From Kribbella sp. NBC_01245 (GTDB taxonomy: Bacteria > Actinomycetota > Actinomycetes > Propionibacteriales > Kribbellaceae): 64,000 nucleotides of DNA. Every line of letters begins with the position of its first letter. Position 1 is the first letter of the stretch. Shown piece by piece: positions 17,286-26,062 of this stretch. The position numbers were made by a program, and so were the translations under genes. The stretch covers positions 6,262,001-6,326,000 of the forward strand of contig NZ_CP108487.1 of the NCBI RefSeq assembly GCF_036226525.1. Reading direction: 5' to 3'. The notes beneath the pieces are model-generated. The model saw only the letters and a program-made list of their open reading frames with translations. It was not told where the DNA came from and did no database searches.

Positions 17286-17810
17286 ATGGCCCGCCGTGAT
17301 GACAGCGCGTACGTCGACTTCGTCAACGCGGCGAGCCGGTCCCTGCGTCGTACGGCCTATCTGGTCTGCGGCGACTGGGGCCTCGCCGAGGACCTGGTCC
17401 AGGACGCGCTGCTCAAGTTGTACGTCGCCTGGCCGCGAGTGGCGAACTCGGAAGGCGTTCACGGTTATGCCCGGCGGACCGTCGTGAACGTGGCGATCGA
17501 CGCGGGCCGGAAGAGCTCGAAACTCGGCCGTACCTCGGGGGAGATCCCCGAACTGCCCGACGGCCACGACGCGGTCGGCGCGTTCGACACCCGCACGGTG
17601 GTGATGGCGGGACTGCGCGAGCTGCCGCCGAAGGCTCGCGCGTGCGTCGTACTGCGGTATTTCGACGACCTGTCGGTGGAGGAGACCGCCCGCATCCTCG
17701 GCGTCACCGCCGGCACGGTGAAGAGCCAGACTTCGCGCGGCCTGGAGCTGCTGCGGACAACACTCGAGCGTGGTGGGGTCGCTCTCGAACCGGTGGGAGA
17801 CGGCAGATGA
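17286..17810 (+). CDS. SigE-family ECF sigma factor (pair 2)
   Basis: A 174-residue paralogue of the 15580 factor: TAYLVCGDWGLAEDLVQDALLKLY in region 2 and LPPKARACVVLRYFDDLSVEETARILG with AGTVKSQTSRGLE in region 4. ATG 17286 is preferred, as GGAGG lies five bases before it while an earlier GTG overlaps that site. Its stop overlaps the next start (ATGA), indicating coupled synthesis with its membrane partner. Confidence 0.9.
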   Translation: MARRDDSAYVDFVNAASRSLRRTAYLVCGDWGLAEDLVQDALLKLYVAWPRVANSEGVHGYARRTVVNVAIDAGRKSSKLGRTSGEIPELPDGHDAVGAFDTRTVVMAGLRELPPKARACVVLRYFDDLSVEETARILGVTAGTVKSQTSRGLELLRTTLERGGVALEPVGDGR

Positions 17811-18868
17811 GCCCCGATATCCGCGAGCTGTTCGATACCGCGGCCGACGATTCCGGCCGCGATGACTTCGACGCGAACGCCCTGGTCAGTCGTGGCCGCC
17901 ACAAGGTCCGCACCCGGCAGGCCGTCGCAACCGTGGGCGCGGCCGCCGTACTCGTAGCCGCGATTGTCGGTGCGAGCCAGCTGCCACACCTCTCGGCCGA
18001 CGGCCCGGTGCCACCTGCCGACACCCCGTCCGTGCCGGTGCCCGTGCAACCTACGACCACGCCGCCGGGCACTCCGTCGACCAAGCCGACGGGCATCAGC
18101 TCGGCTACCGGTGCCGTCGTACTCAAGAAGCTCTCGTATGCCGAGGGCGTCCGCCGCTGCAAGATCCGGATGGGCGCGGAGTACGGCGACCAGGGCGCCA
18201 AGCCGAACCCGGGCGAGCCGATCGACAACAGCACCGGGGTGCAGTTCGGGATGTACGTCACGGACCTGCTGCGGATGAAGCTCACCGACGGCAGCGAGGC
18301 CTATTGCTCGGTGCCGGGCACGACCACGCCTGGTTACGAGGGTGAGCCCAAGACCGAGCCGCGATTCGCCTGCGGCATGCTCACCTGGCTCGAGCTCTCG
18401 AGCTGGAAGTTCGCCTGGCAGCGCGACGGACAAGGTGGTTTCACCGCGACGCTGATCTCGCCGGATCGCAAGGCCGTGCTGCTCTGCGATCAGGACGGCG
18501 AGGGCGCGACCCGCGAGAAGTCGACCGCTTTCCCCAACGCGTACGTGTGCACGTTGTACGGCCCGGCCTCGGGGCAACGAGTCGGTTCCGCGCCCAACGG
18601 CGTGGTCGGTTGTGCCATCGACGGCACGCCGATCCGCTCGCTGGGCGCGGTCAAGGCCGGGCGCCCGTTCTGGGGTGGCGGCGGTGTCGCGGCCGAGGGC
18701 GCCGTTCGGTACGTGCTGCTAGCGGGCAACCGGCAGCTGGCCGAGGTCCCGGTGACCAACGGCGTCTACGCGATGCGGGTCTGGCTGCCCAAGGGCGTCA
18801 GCGAAGCGAGCGAAGTTCGCGCCTACAACGCCGCCGGCCAGGTGGTAGACACGTACATGCCGTTCTAA
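17807..18868 (+). CDS. membrane-anchored Cys-containing protein, putative anti-sigma partner (pair 2)
   Basis: A 353-residue homologue of the 16127 product. It has a short cytoplasmic head (SPDIRELFDTAADDSG, SRGRHKVRTRQ), one helix (about 44-60), a Pro/Thr-rich linker (PVPVQPTTTPPGTPSTKPTG), then the extracytoplasmic domain with YAEGVRRCKIRMG, AYCSVPGTT, FACGMLTW, LCDQDG and VCTLYG cysteines. The linker is longer than in the other two copies. The start overlaps the sigma gene by four bases. Confidence 0.7.
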   Translation: MSPDIRELFDTAADDSGRDDFDANALVSRGRHKVRTRQAVATVGAAAVLVAAIVGASQLPHLSADGPVPPADTPSVPVPVQPTTTPPGTPSTKPTGISSATGAVVLKKLSYAEGVRRCKIRMGAEYGDQGAKPNPGEPIDNSTGVQFGMYVTDLLRMKLTDGSEAYCSVPGTTTPGYEGEPKTEPRFACGMLTWLELSSWKFAWQRDGQGGFTATLISPDRKAVLLCDQDGEGATREKSTAFPNAYVCTLYGPASGQRVGSAPNGVVGCAIDGTPIRSLGAVKAGRPFWGGGGVAAEGAVRYVLLAGNRQLAEVPVTNGVYAMRVWLPKGVSEASEVRAYNAAGQVVDTYMPF

Positions 18869-18933
18869 GACCCGATGCAACCTCGGTCGCGCCCGTCTCC
18901 GTATTGAGGGAGACAGAGGAGAGTGGAGGCGCG

Positions 18934-19446
18934 ATGCCGGATCGAGACCGGGAGTACGTCGAGTTCGTCGAGGCGGTGGGTGGCACGCTGCGGCGCACGG
19001 CGTTTCTCGTCTGCGGTGACTGGCATCGCGCCGACGACATCGTCCAGGACGCGCTCTACAAGCTGTACCTGTCCTGGCAGAAGGTGGACCGGCGGGGCAA
19101 CGTCCTCGCCTACGCCCGCCGGACGGTCGTCAACGCGGCGATAGACAACGGTCGGCGCCCCTGGCGCCGGGAGGTGCCGACCGAACAACTGCCGGACCGG
19201 GTCGCGGTCCACAGCGATCCGGCCGTGGCCCAGGCCGCACGCGGTGAGTTGCTCGCCGCCCTCGCCGCGCTGGGGCCGCGCCAGCGGGCCTGCGTGGTGC
19301 TGCGGTACTACGAGGATCTCTCGATCGAGGAGACCGCCGGGATCCTCGGCTGCTCGCAGGGCACGGTGAAGAGCCAGACCGCTCGCGGGCTCGACGCCCT
19401 CCGTCACGCCATTTCCCAGACCCGGCCGATCGGCCGGACCTCGTGA
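18934..19446 (+). CDS. SigE-family ECF sigma factor (pair 3)
   Basis: A 170-residue paralogue, closest in appearance to pair 1: TAFLVCGDWHRADDIVQDALYKLY, AYARRTVVNAAIDNGRRPW, and RQRACVVLRYYEDLSIEET with QGTVKSQTARGLD. ATG 18934 follows GGAGG at four bases. The end overlaps a GTG of the next frame. Confidence 0.9.
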   Translation: MPDRDREYVEFVEAVGGTLRRTAFLVCGDWHRADDIVQDALYKLYLSWQKVDRRGNVLAYARRTVVNAAIDNGRRPWRREVPTEQLPDRVAVHSDPAVAQAARGELLAALAALGPRQRACVVLRYYEDLSIEETAGILGCSQGTVKSQTARGLDALRHAISQTRPIGRTS

Positions 19447-19457
19447 AGGAGACGCAG

Positions 19458-20471
19458 ATGTACGACGACAAGGAGCTCGGCGCCGAACTCCAACGCCTGG
19501 CAGGCGAAGACCCGCTCGCGCCGATCGACTCGCAGCAACTGCTCACCCGTGGCCGGCGCGGCCGCCAGCGTCGCCGGGTGCTGGGGAGTGCGGGACTGGC
19601 CGCCACCGTGGCCGTCGCCGTGGTGGGCGCGAGCCTGGTGCCGGACATCGGCCAGGCTGGTCGCGACGGTGATCCGATCGCCGGCAATTCCGCGACGCCC
19701 AGCGCCGGGCCGGACTTCACCCCCGTGCCAGGCGTGCCGAGGGGTGACGCCGCCATCGAAATGACGAAGAAGGAAGCCGAGCGGCGGTGTGGTATCCGGA
19801 CCGGCGTCACCAGGGAACTGGCCAACTACGCGCCCCCGTTCAAGGTCGGCGAGACGGTCGGCAACGCAGTGGCGGGAGACCCGGCGCCTGGTCCGTACGA
19901 GTGCACCGTGCCCGGCGACTCCCGGCCATCAGCCGCGGTCATCGCGAAGGCGGTCAACGACCCGACGCCCGCCGACAAGGCCGGCCAGCTGCGGAACTGC
20001 TCGGTGCTGTTCTGGCACGACATGTCCGACTGGAATGTCGTCACGACGGAGACCCTGAAGGGCCAGGGGACCGTTCTGGTAGCGCTGTCGCCGTCCGGCC
20101 GGCACGTGGCGCTGTGTGAGCTCGGGCCCAAGTTCGATCCGAAGAACGGCTGGCCGGTGGGCTCAGGTCCGGCCATCTTCCGCACCTCGCTGTACGCGCG
20201 GAACAAGCTGCAGTACTTCGGCGAGGCCGGACACCGCGGTGATGCCGGGGGCTGCACCGCGAATTGCGTCGGCTGGGTCTACAAGGACTCTGGCCGGGTG
20301 ACGTCCAACATCGTCCGGATCCGGCTGACCGCTCCGAACGGGCGGACGCACGACATCAAGGTCGTCGACGGGTGGTACGCGCTCTCCTGGGCGAACGGCG
20401 ACCCGCAGGCCCGGAACGGTGGCACGGTGAAGGCGTACGACAAGAATGGCAACGTAGTGCTGGCCCGTTGA
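19458..20471 (+). CDS. membrane-anchored Cys-containing protein, putative anti-sigma partner (pair 3)
   Basis: A 337-residue third copy. The head (YDDKELGAELQRLAGEDPLAPIDSQ, TRGRRGRQRRR) precedes a helix (about 44-58) and the Cys domain: ERRCGIRTG, YECTVPGDS, RNCSVLFWHDM, ALCELG, GGCTANCVGW and VVDGWYALSW. The ATG at 19458 has AAGGAG seven bases upstream; an in-frame GTG at 19443 overlapping the sigma stop is the alternative. A hairpin terminator follows six bases after the stop. Confidence 0.7.
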   Translation: MYDDKELGAELQRLAGEDPLAPIDSQQLLTRGRRGRQRRRVLGSAGLAATVAVAVVGASLVPDIGQAGRDGDPIAGNSATPSAGPDFTPVPGVPRGDAAIEMTKKEAERRCGIRTGVTRELANYAPPFKVGETVGNAVAGDPAPGPYECTVPGDSRPSAAVIAKAVNDPTPADKAGQLRNCSVLFWHDMSDWNVVTTETLKGQGTVLVALSPSGRHVALCELGPKFDPKNGWPVGSGPAIFRTSLYARNKLQYFGEAGHRGDAGGCTANCVGWVYKDSGRVTSNIVRIRLTAPNGRTHDIKVVDGWYALSWANGDPQARNGGTVKAYDKNGNVVLAR

Positions 20472-20476
20472 CGGTG

Positions 20477-20505
20477 ACGGCCCGGACTCGAGGAGCCCGG
20501 GCCGT
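20477..20505. terminator. GC-rich hairpin after the third sigma pair
   Basis: ACGGCCCGG (20477-20485) pairs with CCGGGCCGT (20497-20505), and CTC/GAG extends the stem inside. It lies between the membrane protein stop and purB. Confidence 0.6.
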
Positions 20506-20531
20506 CGGCCTGTCGGGGGCGGTGAGGGACA

Positions 20532-21977
20532 ATGGGGTACGTGCCGACTTCGAGTAAGCCTCAGATCCCGAACGTGCTCGCCTCGCGGTATGCGAGTTTG
20601 ACGATGGCCGAGCTGTGGTCGCCGGAGCACAAGATCGTGCTCGAGCGGCAGCTTTGGCTGGCGGTGCTGAGCGCCCAGAAGGACTTCGGGGTGGCGGTGC
20701 CGGACGGCGTGATCGAGGACTACCAGCGGGTGCTGAACGAGGTCGACCTGGAGTCGATCGCCGCCCGCGAGCGGGTCACCCGGCACGACGTGAAGGCCCG
20801 GATCGAGGAGTTCAACGCGCTCGCCGGGCACGAGCACGTGCACAAGGGCATGACCAGCCGGGATCTCACCGAGAACGTCGAGCAGTTGCAGATCCGCGCG
20901 AGCCTGGCGCTGGTCCGGGACCGCGCCGTCGCGACCGCCGTACGGCTCGCGCAGAAGGCGGCGGACCACGCGGCGCTGGTGATGACGGGCCGCTCGCACA
21001 ACGTGGCCGCGCAGGCGACCACCCTGGGCAAGCGGTTCGCGTCCGCGGCGGATGAGCTGCTGATCGCGATCGCCCGGGTGGACGAGCTGCTCGAGCGGTA
21101 TCCGTTGCGCGGTATCAAGGGCCCGGTCGGTACGTCGCAGGACATGCTCGACCTGTTCGGCGGCCAGGAGAAGAAGCTGGCGGGCCTGGAGTCCGAGGTC
21201 GCGCAGCACCTCGGCTTCCGGCGGACGATGACCAGCGTCGGCCAGGTCTATCCGCGTTCGCTCGACTTCGAGGTCGTCTCGGCGCTGGTCCAGCTCTCGG
21301 CCGGCCCGTCCAGCCTCGCCACCACGATCCGGTTGATGGCCGGGCACGAGCTGGTCACCGAGGGCTTCAAGGAGGGCCAGGTCGGGTCGTCGGCGATGCC
21401 GCACAAGATGAACACCCGGTCCTGCGAGCGGGTGAACGGTCTCGCCGTCATCCTGCGCGGATACGCCTCGATGGCCGGCGAGATGGCCGGTAACCAGTGG
21501 AACGAGGGTGACGTCTTCTGCTCGGTGATCCGCCGGGTCGCGCTGCCCGACGGGTTCTTCGCGCTGGACGGTCTGTTCGAGACGTTCCTGACCGTGCTGG
21601 ACGAGTTCGGCGTCTACCCGGCCGTGATCGAGCGTGAGCTCGAGCGGTATCTGCCGTTCCTGACCAGCACGAAGATCCTGATGGCCGCGGTGAAGAACGG
21701 GGTCGGCCGGGAGACCGCGCACGAGGTGATCAAGAAGCACGCCGTGCAGATGGCCCTCGATCTGCGCCAGGGATCCGACGAGAACGACCTGTTCCGGCGC
21801 CTCGGCGAGGACGGCGGCCTCGGCCTGACCGAACAGCAGATCGTCGACATCGTCGGTGAGCCGCTGTCGTTCACCGGTGCGGCCGTCGCGCAGGTCAACG
21901 AGGTCGTCCGCCGGGTCGACCAGCTGGCCAAGCGTTACCCCGAAGCAGCGGCGTACAACCCGGGCGACATCTTGTAG
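20532..21977 (+). CDS. purB: adenylosuccinate lyase
   Basis: A 481-residue fumarase-superfamily lyase, acting twice in purine and AMP synthesis. The signature GSSAMPHKMNTRS, the THE-region equivalents MTSRDLTENVEQLQ and RSHNVAAQATTLGKRF, and GPVGTSQDMLDLFGG identify it. ATG 20532 follows GAGGG; a GTG nine bases on is also possible. A terminator precedes it, so it probably has its own promoter. Confidence 0.93.
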   Translation: MGYVPTSSKPQIPNVLASRYASLTMAELWSPEHKIVLERQLWLAVLSAQKDFGVAVPDGVIEDYQRVLNEVDLESIAARERVTRHDVKARIEEFNALAGHEHVHKGMTSRDLTENVEQLQIRASLALVRDRAVATAVRLAQKAADHAALVMTGRSHNVAAQATTLGKRFASAADELLIAIARVDELLERYPLRGIKGPVGTSQDMLDLFGGQEKKLAGLESEVAQHLGFRRTMTSVGQVYPRSLDFEVVSALVQLSAGPSSLATTIRLMAGHELVTEGFKEGQVGSSAMPHKMNTRSCERVNGLAVILRGYASMAGEMAGNQWNEGDVFCSVIRRVALPDGFFALDGLFETFLTVLDEFGVYPAVIERELERYLPFLTSTKILMAAVKNGVGRETAHEVIKKHAVQMALDLRQGSDENDLFRRLGEDGGLGLTEQQIVDIVGEPLSFTGAAVAQVNEVVRRVDQLAKRYPEAAAYNPGDIL

Positions 21978-22007
21978 TCTGCCAACCCTCGATCTGAGGG
22001 GGCGGCG

Positions 22008-23360
22008 TTGATCCAGCGAAACGCACGATTCATCGCAATGGCCGTCGCCCTGCTCAGCCTGGGCCTCTTCGCGCTGGTGATCCGGGGCCTCGATCGCGGC
22101 TGGCTGAACAACACCGCGGCGATCCTCGCCCTGGTCTTCGCGTTCGCGGCCGCCTCGATCCAGCTGCTCAGCCTGCGCCGGATGAGCCACGCCGAAACGA
22201 CGTCGACGCTGGAACGCGTCTACCTCGCTGAGGTCATCCGCCGCTTCGGCCCCAACACCCGTACGTCGAACCGGCGGCCGGTCGAGCTCGAAGTGCGCGG
22301 CACGGGCGAGCCCCTCACGGAGGGGGCACTGGCCGCTCGACTCGTCGCGCCCGGCGTCCGTGTGGCCGTACTGGTCGCACCGCGCGGCGGCGGCAAGACC
22401 TCGCTGCTGCGGCACTTGGTCGCCGTGCTGGCCGCTGACCGTCAGCACGGTACGGCGGGGAGCCGGCTGCCGATGTTGGTCTGGACCCGGGACTGGTCGA
22501 TCGAGGGCCAGACCTTGACGGAATTCCTCGCGCGGGAGTCCGGCGTACCGGCCGACGTCATCGAGCGCTGGGCCGCGAACGGGTCCTTGCTGGTGATGGT
22601 CGACGGTCTGGACGAGCTGGAACCGATCGAGCGTAGTGCGGCGATGCGCCAGGTGTTGCGGTTCCGCGAGACCTATCCGGATGCGAAGGTGCTGCTGAGT
22701 GATCAACGGCCGGTGAACCTTCAGCCGGATTTGGTGGTGGAGATCAAGGCGATCAGTCCGGCCGAGGTCGAGGACTGGCTGACGAACCTCGCGCCCGGCA
22801 CCGTCCAGCAATGGCCGGGCGTGGCTGTCGGCGGGCCGCTGAGGATGCCGACAGACGATGAGGAAGCGGACGAGTCGCCCTATTCGCCGCAGGAGATCCA
22901 GTACGAGGCGGCCTATCGGCGGGCCCCGTTGCTGCCGCCTGGCAGAGATCTAGAGCTCTTACTGGCTGTTGGCGACGGCCAAGGCGTCGTCGATCGGTTC
23001 GAGCGCTGGCTGGCGGGGCGTTCGCCCGAGATGGTTGTTGCGCTCGCTCGGCAACTGATACCGGTTCTACTGGAGCGTGGTGACGTCTCTGCGGCCGCGA
23101 AGGTTCAGCATCTGGCCATGGGCATCTTCAAGGAGCCCTCGGAGCAGACGCAGCTACCGACGGTCGACGACCTCTCTGCCGACGAGAAGCGCGTGTACGC
23201 CGTACTGAGGGTCTCTGTCGCGCAGGACCTCGCACAGGTCGCCAGTGGGGCTGGTCTGCGTCCGTCTGCCACTGATCGGGCACTTCAGTCTCTTGTCCAA
23301 GCAGGTCTCGCCACTGTCAGTGGAGACCGCTACCGGCTGACACTCGAGTCGGGACGCTGA
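22008..23360 (+). CDS. membrane-anchored NACHT-type NTPase
   Basis: A 450-residue protein. Two N-terminal membrane helices (about 8-28 and 32-54) lead to a P-loop domain with Walker A APRGGGKTS (about 124-132) and the NACHT Walker B LLVMVDGLDEL (about 194-204). LLSDQRPVNL (about 230) is the following strand. A helical region and a C-terminal winged-helix-like segment (LAQVASGAGLRPSATDRALQSLVQAGLATV) close it. No LRR or TPR array is present. Start TTG 22008 follows GAGGGGG. It is immediately followed by a second membrane protein. A sensor or conflict role is inferred from the NACHT family. Confidence 0.75.
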   Translation: MIQRNARFIAMAVALLSLGLFALVIRGLDRGWLNNTAAILALVFAFAAASIQLLSLRRMSHAETTSTLERVYLAEVIRRFGPNTRTSNRRPVELEVRGTGEPLTEGALAARLVAPGVRVAVLVAPRGGGKTSLLRHLVAVLAADRQHGTAGSRLPMLVWTRDWSIEGQTLTEFLARESGVPADVIERWAANGSLLVMVDGLDELEPIERSAAMRQVLRFRETYPDAKVLLSDQRPVNLQPDLVVEIKAISPAEVEDWLTNLAPGTVQQWPGVAVGGPLRMPTDDEEADESPYSPQEIQYEAAYRRAPLLPPGRDLELLLAVGDGQGVVDRFERWLAGRSPEMVVALARQLIPVLLERGDVSAAAKVQHLAMGIFKEPSEQTQLPTVDDLSADEKRVYAVLRVSVAQDLAQVASGAGLRPSATDRALQSLVQAGLATVSGDRYRLTLESGR

Positions 23361-23361
23361 C

Positions 23362-24012
23362 TTGTCCGCCGCTTGGCCCTGGGTGGCCGCACTGCTGTCT
23401 GCCGGCGTGGCATTCCTCGAGCTACACGTCCAGAAGCGCAAGCCGCTCTCTTGGCGCGCGACGCACTGGATCCTGCTCCGCCTGGCCGCAGACGGTGTAG
23501 CCGGGTACCTCGCCTACACGTTGCTGGAGTTCGCCTTCGGTGACCTGGACTGGTTCGGCAGCATCTGGTCCGCGCTGGTCGCAGGACTGGTCGGTCCGGC
23601 GCTACTGCGGTCGCAGCTCAGTCTGATCGGCTCTGGCGACGAGACCTCCGCAGGACCGGCCGTGGTCTTCCGCCGACTTCAGAGATACGCCGACGAGGCA
23701 GTCGACGACATTGGCGCGAATGCCCAGTCCAAGTGGATCCACAGCAAGGTCCTCCCAGTGCTGGACCGCCCCGGCAGCCTGGACTACCTGGTACAACGTG
23801 CCGACGACTACCTGGCCCAACTCGATCGACTCGACCAGGTCGTCCGGGACGCCAAACGCGAGCAGATCCGGCAGGCGGCGGCCGACGACACCAACGACGC
23901 CCTGAAGAGCCGGGTCATCGTGCAGATCCTGCTGGACCTCAAATGCCAGCGAGCCGTCCGCAGCATCGTGGCCGACCTCCGCAAAGCACCCGCCATGGCG
24001 GGGAGGGGCTAA
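23362..24012 (+). CDS. membrane protein coupled to the NACHT NTPase
   Basis: A 216-residue protein starting at TTG 23362, one base after the NTPase stop, so translation is coupled. Residues 1-85 hold two or three membrane helices. The rest is a charged, helical cytoplasmic domain (RADDYLAQLDRLDQVVRDAKREQIRQ) that may form a coiled coil. No known family is recognised. It is likely a dedicated partner of the NTPase. Confidence 0.6.
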   Translation: MSAAWPWVAALLSAGVAFLELHVQKRKPLSWRATHWILLRLAADGVAGYLAYTLLEFAFGDLDWFGSIWSALVAGLVGPALLRSQLSLIGSGDETSAGPAVVFRRLQRYADEAVDDIGANAQSKWIHSKVLPVLDRPGSLDYLVQRADDYLAQLDRLDQVVRDAKREQIRQAAADDTNDALKSRVIVQILLDLKCQRAVRSIVADLRKAPAMAGRG

Positions 24013-24025
24013 GCTCCGTTTCGCC

Positions 24026-24385
24026 ATGAACGATGTTCTCTCGATGACGATCGTCATCCTCGCGGTGCTCGCGGCGGTTTTCGCCCTGGTGCTGGCGGCC
24101 CTGAACCGCCGGATCAACTGGTGGCTGCTCGGCTTCCTCGGCGTGGTCGAGTTGGCGCTGGTGGTCCAGTTCGTCGTCGGGACGGTCCAGCTGATCCGGA
24201 CCGACCAGGACATCTCCGGCATCATCTTCGTCGGCTACCTGATCGGCACGCTCGCGGTGCTGCCGCTCGGCGCGCTGTGGGCCCTGGCCGAGAAGAGCCG
24301 ATGGGGTGCGGGTGCACTCGCTGTCGCCTGTCTGGTCGTACCGGTCCTGATCCTGCGACTCAACCAGATCTGGATCGCTGGATGA
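24026..24385 (+). CDS. four-helix hypothetical membrane protein
   Basis: A 119-residue protein with about four hydrophobic helices (around 6-26, 32-53, 64-84 and 92-112) and an NRRINWW loop. It is common in actinobacteria next to similar short membrane proteins; function unknown. It overlaps the following gene by ATGA. Confidence 0.6.
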   Translation: MNDVLSMTIVILAVLAAVFALVLAALNRRINWWLLGFLGVVELALVVQFVVGTVQLIRTDQDISGIIFVGYLIGTLAVLPLGALWALAEKSRWGAGALAVACLVVPVLILRLNQIWIAG

Positions 24386-24771
24386 CGTCCACTCGCAGTG
24401 GGCCCGGCCGGGTGCTGATCCTGGTGTACGGCGTCTTCGCCGTCTCCGCGACCGCCCGGGCCGGCGTACAGATCGCCACCGACTTCGGTAAGGCCCCAGT
24501 GGCGTATCTGCTGTCGGCGTTCGCGGCGGTCGTCTATTGCGTCGCCACCTTCGGGTTGGCCCGGTCGACGTCGGTGTCACGCCGGCTCGCGTTGGTGGCG
24601 ATCCTGATCGAGTTGGCCGGCGTGGTCGGTATCGGCGCGTTCAGCTACGCCGTACCGGAGGATTTCCCGGACGCGACGGTGTGGTCCCACTTCGGCCAGG
24701 GCTACGGCTATGTGCCGCTGGTGCTGCCGATTCTCGGGCTGTTCTGGCTACGGAGAAGTACTCCCAGCTAA
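24382..24771 (+). CDS. hypothetical integral membrane protein
   Basis: A 129-residue protein starting at ATG 24382 inside the previous stop. It has four helices, with RAGVQIATDFGKAPVAYLLSAFAAVVY and VPLVLPILGLFWLRR as clear segments. Its pairing with the preceding membrane protein suggests a complex; no function can be assigned. Confidence 0.6.
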   Translation: MTSTRSGPGRVLILVYGVFAVSATARAGVQIATDFGKAPVAYLLSAFAAVVYCVATFGLARSTSVSRRLALVAILIELAGVVGIGAFSYAVPEDFPDATVWSHFGQGYGYVPLVLPILGLFWLRRSTPS

Positions 24772-24823
24772 CTGCCAGGCGCATCGATGGGCCGGTTCAG
24801 GTTGAGCCGACAGCATCGGTGCC

Positions 24824-26062
24824 ATGCAGATTCCAGCTCATCCCCGGGTCGAGATCGTCGTACCCGTTCGCAATGAGGAGACTGATCTCGGCCCGAATAT
24901 CCGGCGGCTGCGAGCCTTTCTGGACAGCTCGTTCCCGTTCCCGGCCGTGGTCTGTATCGCCGATAACGGCAGCACCGATGGCACCTGGTCGATCGCCTCG
25001 GACTTGACGGCCGAACTGGCCGGCGTTCGCGCGGTCCGGATCGACCAGCCCGGTCGGGGCCGCGCCTTGAACGAGGTCTGGTCCGCCAGTGACGCGGACA
25101 TCCTCGCCTATATGGACGTCGACCTGTCGACGCATCTCAACGCGCTGCTGCCGTTGATCGCACCCCTTGCCGCCGGCCACAGTGATGTTGCCATCGGCAC
25201 CCGTCTGGCCCGTGGTTCGCGCGTCGTACGACAGCCGAAGCGCGAGGTCATCTCTCGTGGCTACAACCTCTTGTTACATGGAGCATTGGGCACGCACTTC
25301 TCGGATGCGCAGTGCGGGTTCAAGGCGATCCGGGCCGATGTCGCCAAGCATCTGTTGCCGTTGGTCCAGGACACCAGTTGGTTCTTCGACACCGAGCTGC
25401 TGGTGCTGGCGGAACGAGCCGGTCTGCGCATCCACGAGGTCCCGGTCGACTGGATCGACGATCTCGACTCGCGGGTGGCGATCGCCAAGACCGTCTCCGA
25501 GGACCTGCGCGGTATCGCCCGGGTCGGCACCGACTTGGCCCGCAGTCGGATCCCGCTGGAGTCATTGCGGGAAACCTTCGGCCGGGCCGATCTGGTCGAC
25601 CCGGCCGCAGCGAAGGCCGGTCTGCTCGGGCGGTTGGTGCGGTTCGGCTTTGTCGGTGTGCTCAGCACGATCGCGTACGCCCTGCTGTATCTGGTGTTGC
25701 GCGGAGTCGTGCCGGCGCAGACCGCGAACGTGCTGGCCTTGCTGGTCACGGCGATCGGCAACACCGCACTCAACCGGCGCCTCACGTTCGGCGTCAGCGG
25801 CAGATCCGGCCGGCTCAAGCACCAGCTGCGCGGATTGGTTGCCTTCGGCATCGGTTGGAGTCTGACCGCGTCCTCGTTGTGGTTGCTCCATGCCGTTGTG
25901 CCCGTGCCCGAACGCTGGCTGGAGATCGGCATCCTCACGCTGGCGAACCTGGTCGCGACGGTGGTCCGGTTCAGCCTCTTCCAGGCCTGGGTGTTCTCGT
26001 CCGGGCCGGCCATTCCTGTTACAGACAAACCTGTTCTCGTCGAAACCCGGAGTACGTTATGA
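24824..26062 (+). CDS. GT2 glycosyltransferase fused to GtrA-like membrane domain
   Basis: A 412-residue two-domain protein. Residues 1-240 are a GT-A glycosyltransferase of family 2 (VEIVVPVRNEETDL, IADNGSTDGTW, the DxD-like MDVDLSTHL, and GTRLARGS). Residues about 265-400 are four membrane helices of the GtrA/DPMS type (VRFGFVGVLSTIAYALLY, VRFSLFQAWVF). This fusion resembles dolichyl/polyprenyl-phosphate sugar synthases, which would make lipid-linked sugar for the next gene. Its stop overlaps the next start (ATGA). Confidence 0.85.
   Translation: MQIPAHPRVEIVVPVRNEETDLGPNIRRLRAFLDSSFPFPAVVCIADNGSTDGTWSIASDLTAELAGVRAVRIDQPGRGRALNEVWSASDADILAYMDVDLSTHLNALLPLIAPLAAGHSDVAIGTRLARGSRVVRQPKREVISRGYNLLLHGALGTHFSDAQCGFKAIRADVAKHLLPLVQDTSWFFDTELLVLAERAGLRIHEVPVDWIDDLDSRVAIAKTVSEDLRGIARVGTDLARSRIPLESLRETFGRADLVDPAAAKAGLLGRLVRFGFVGVLSTIAYALLYLVLRGVVPAQTANVLALLVTAIGNTALNRRLTFGVSGRSGRLKHQLRGLVAFGIGWSLTASSLWLLHAVVPVPERWLEIGILTLANLVATVVRFSLFQAWVFSSGPAIPVTDKPVLVETRSTL

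Noticed and set aside
20163..22811. Very long open frame antisense to purB and the NACHT gene
   Set aside because: It runs opposite clear purB and NTPase coding motifs, is full of Arg/Gln/His as expected for a third-codon GC shadow, and shows no domain.
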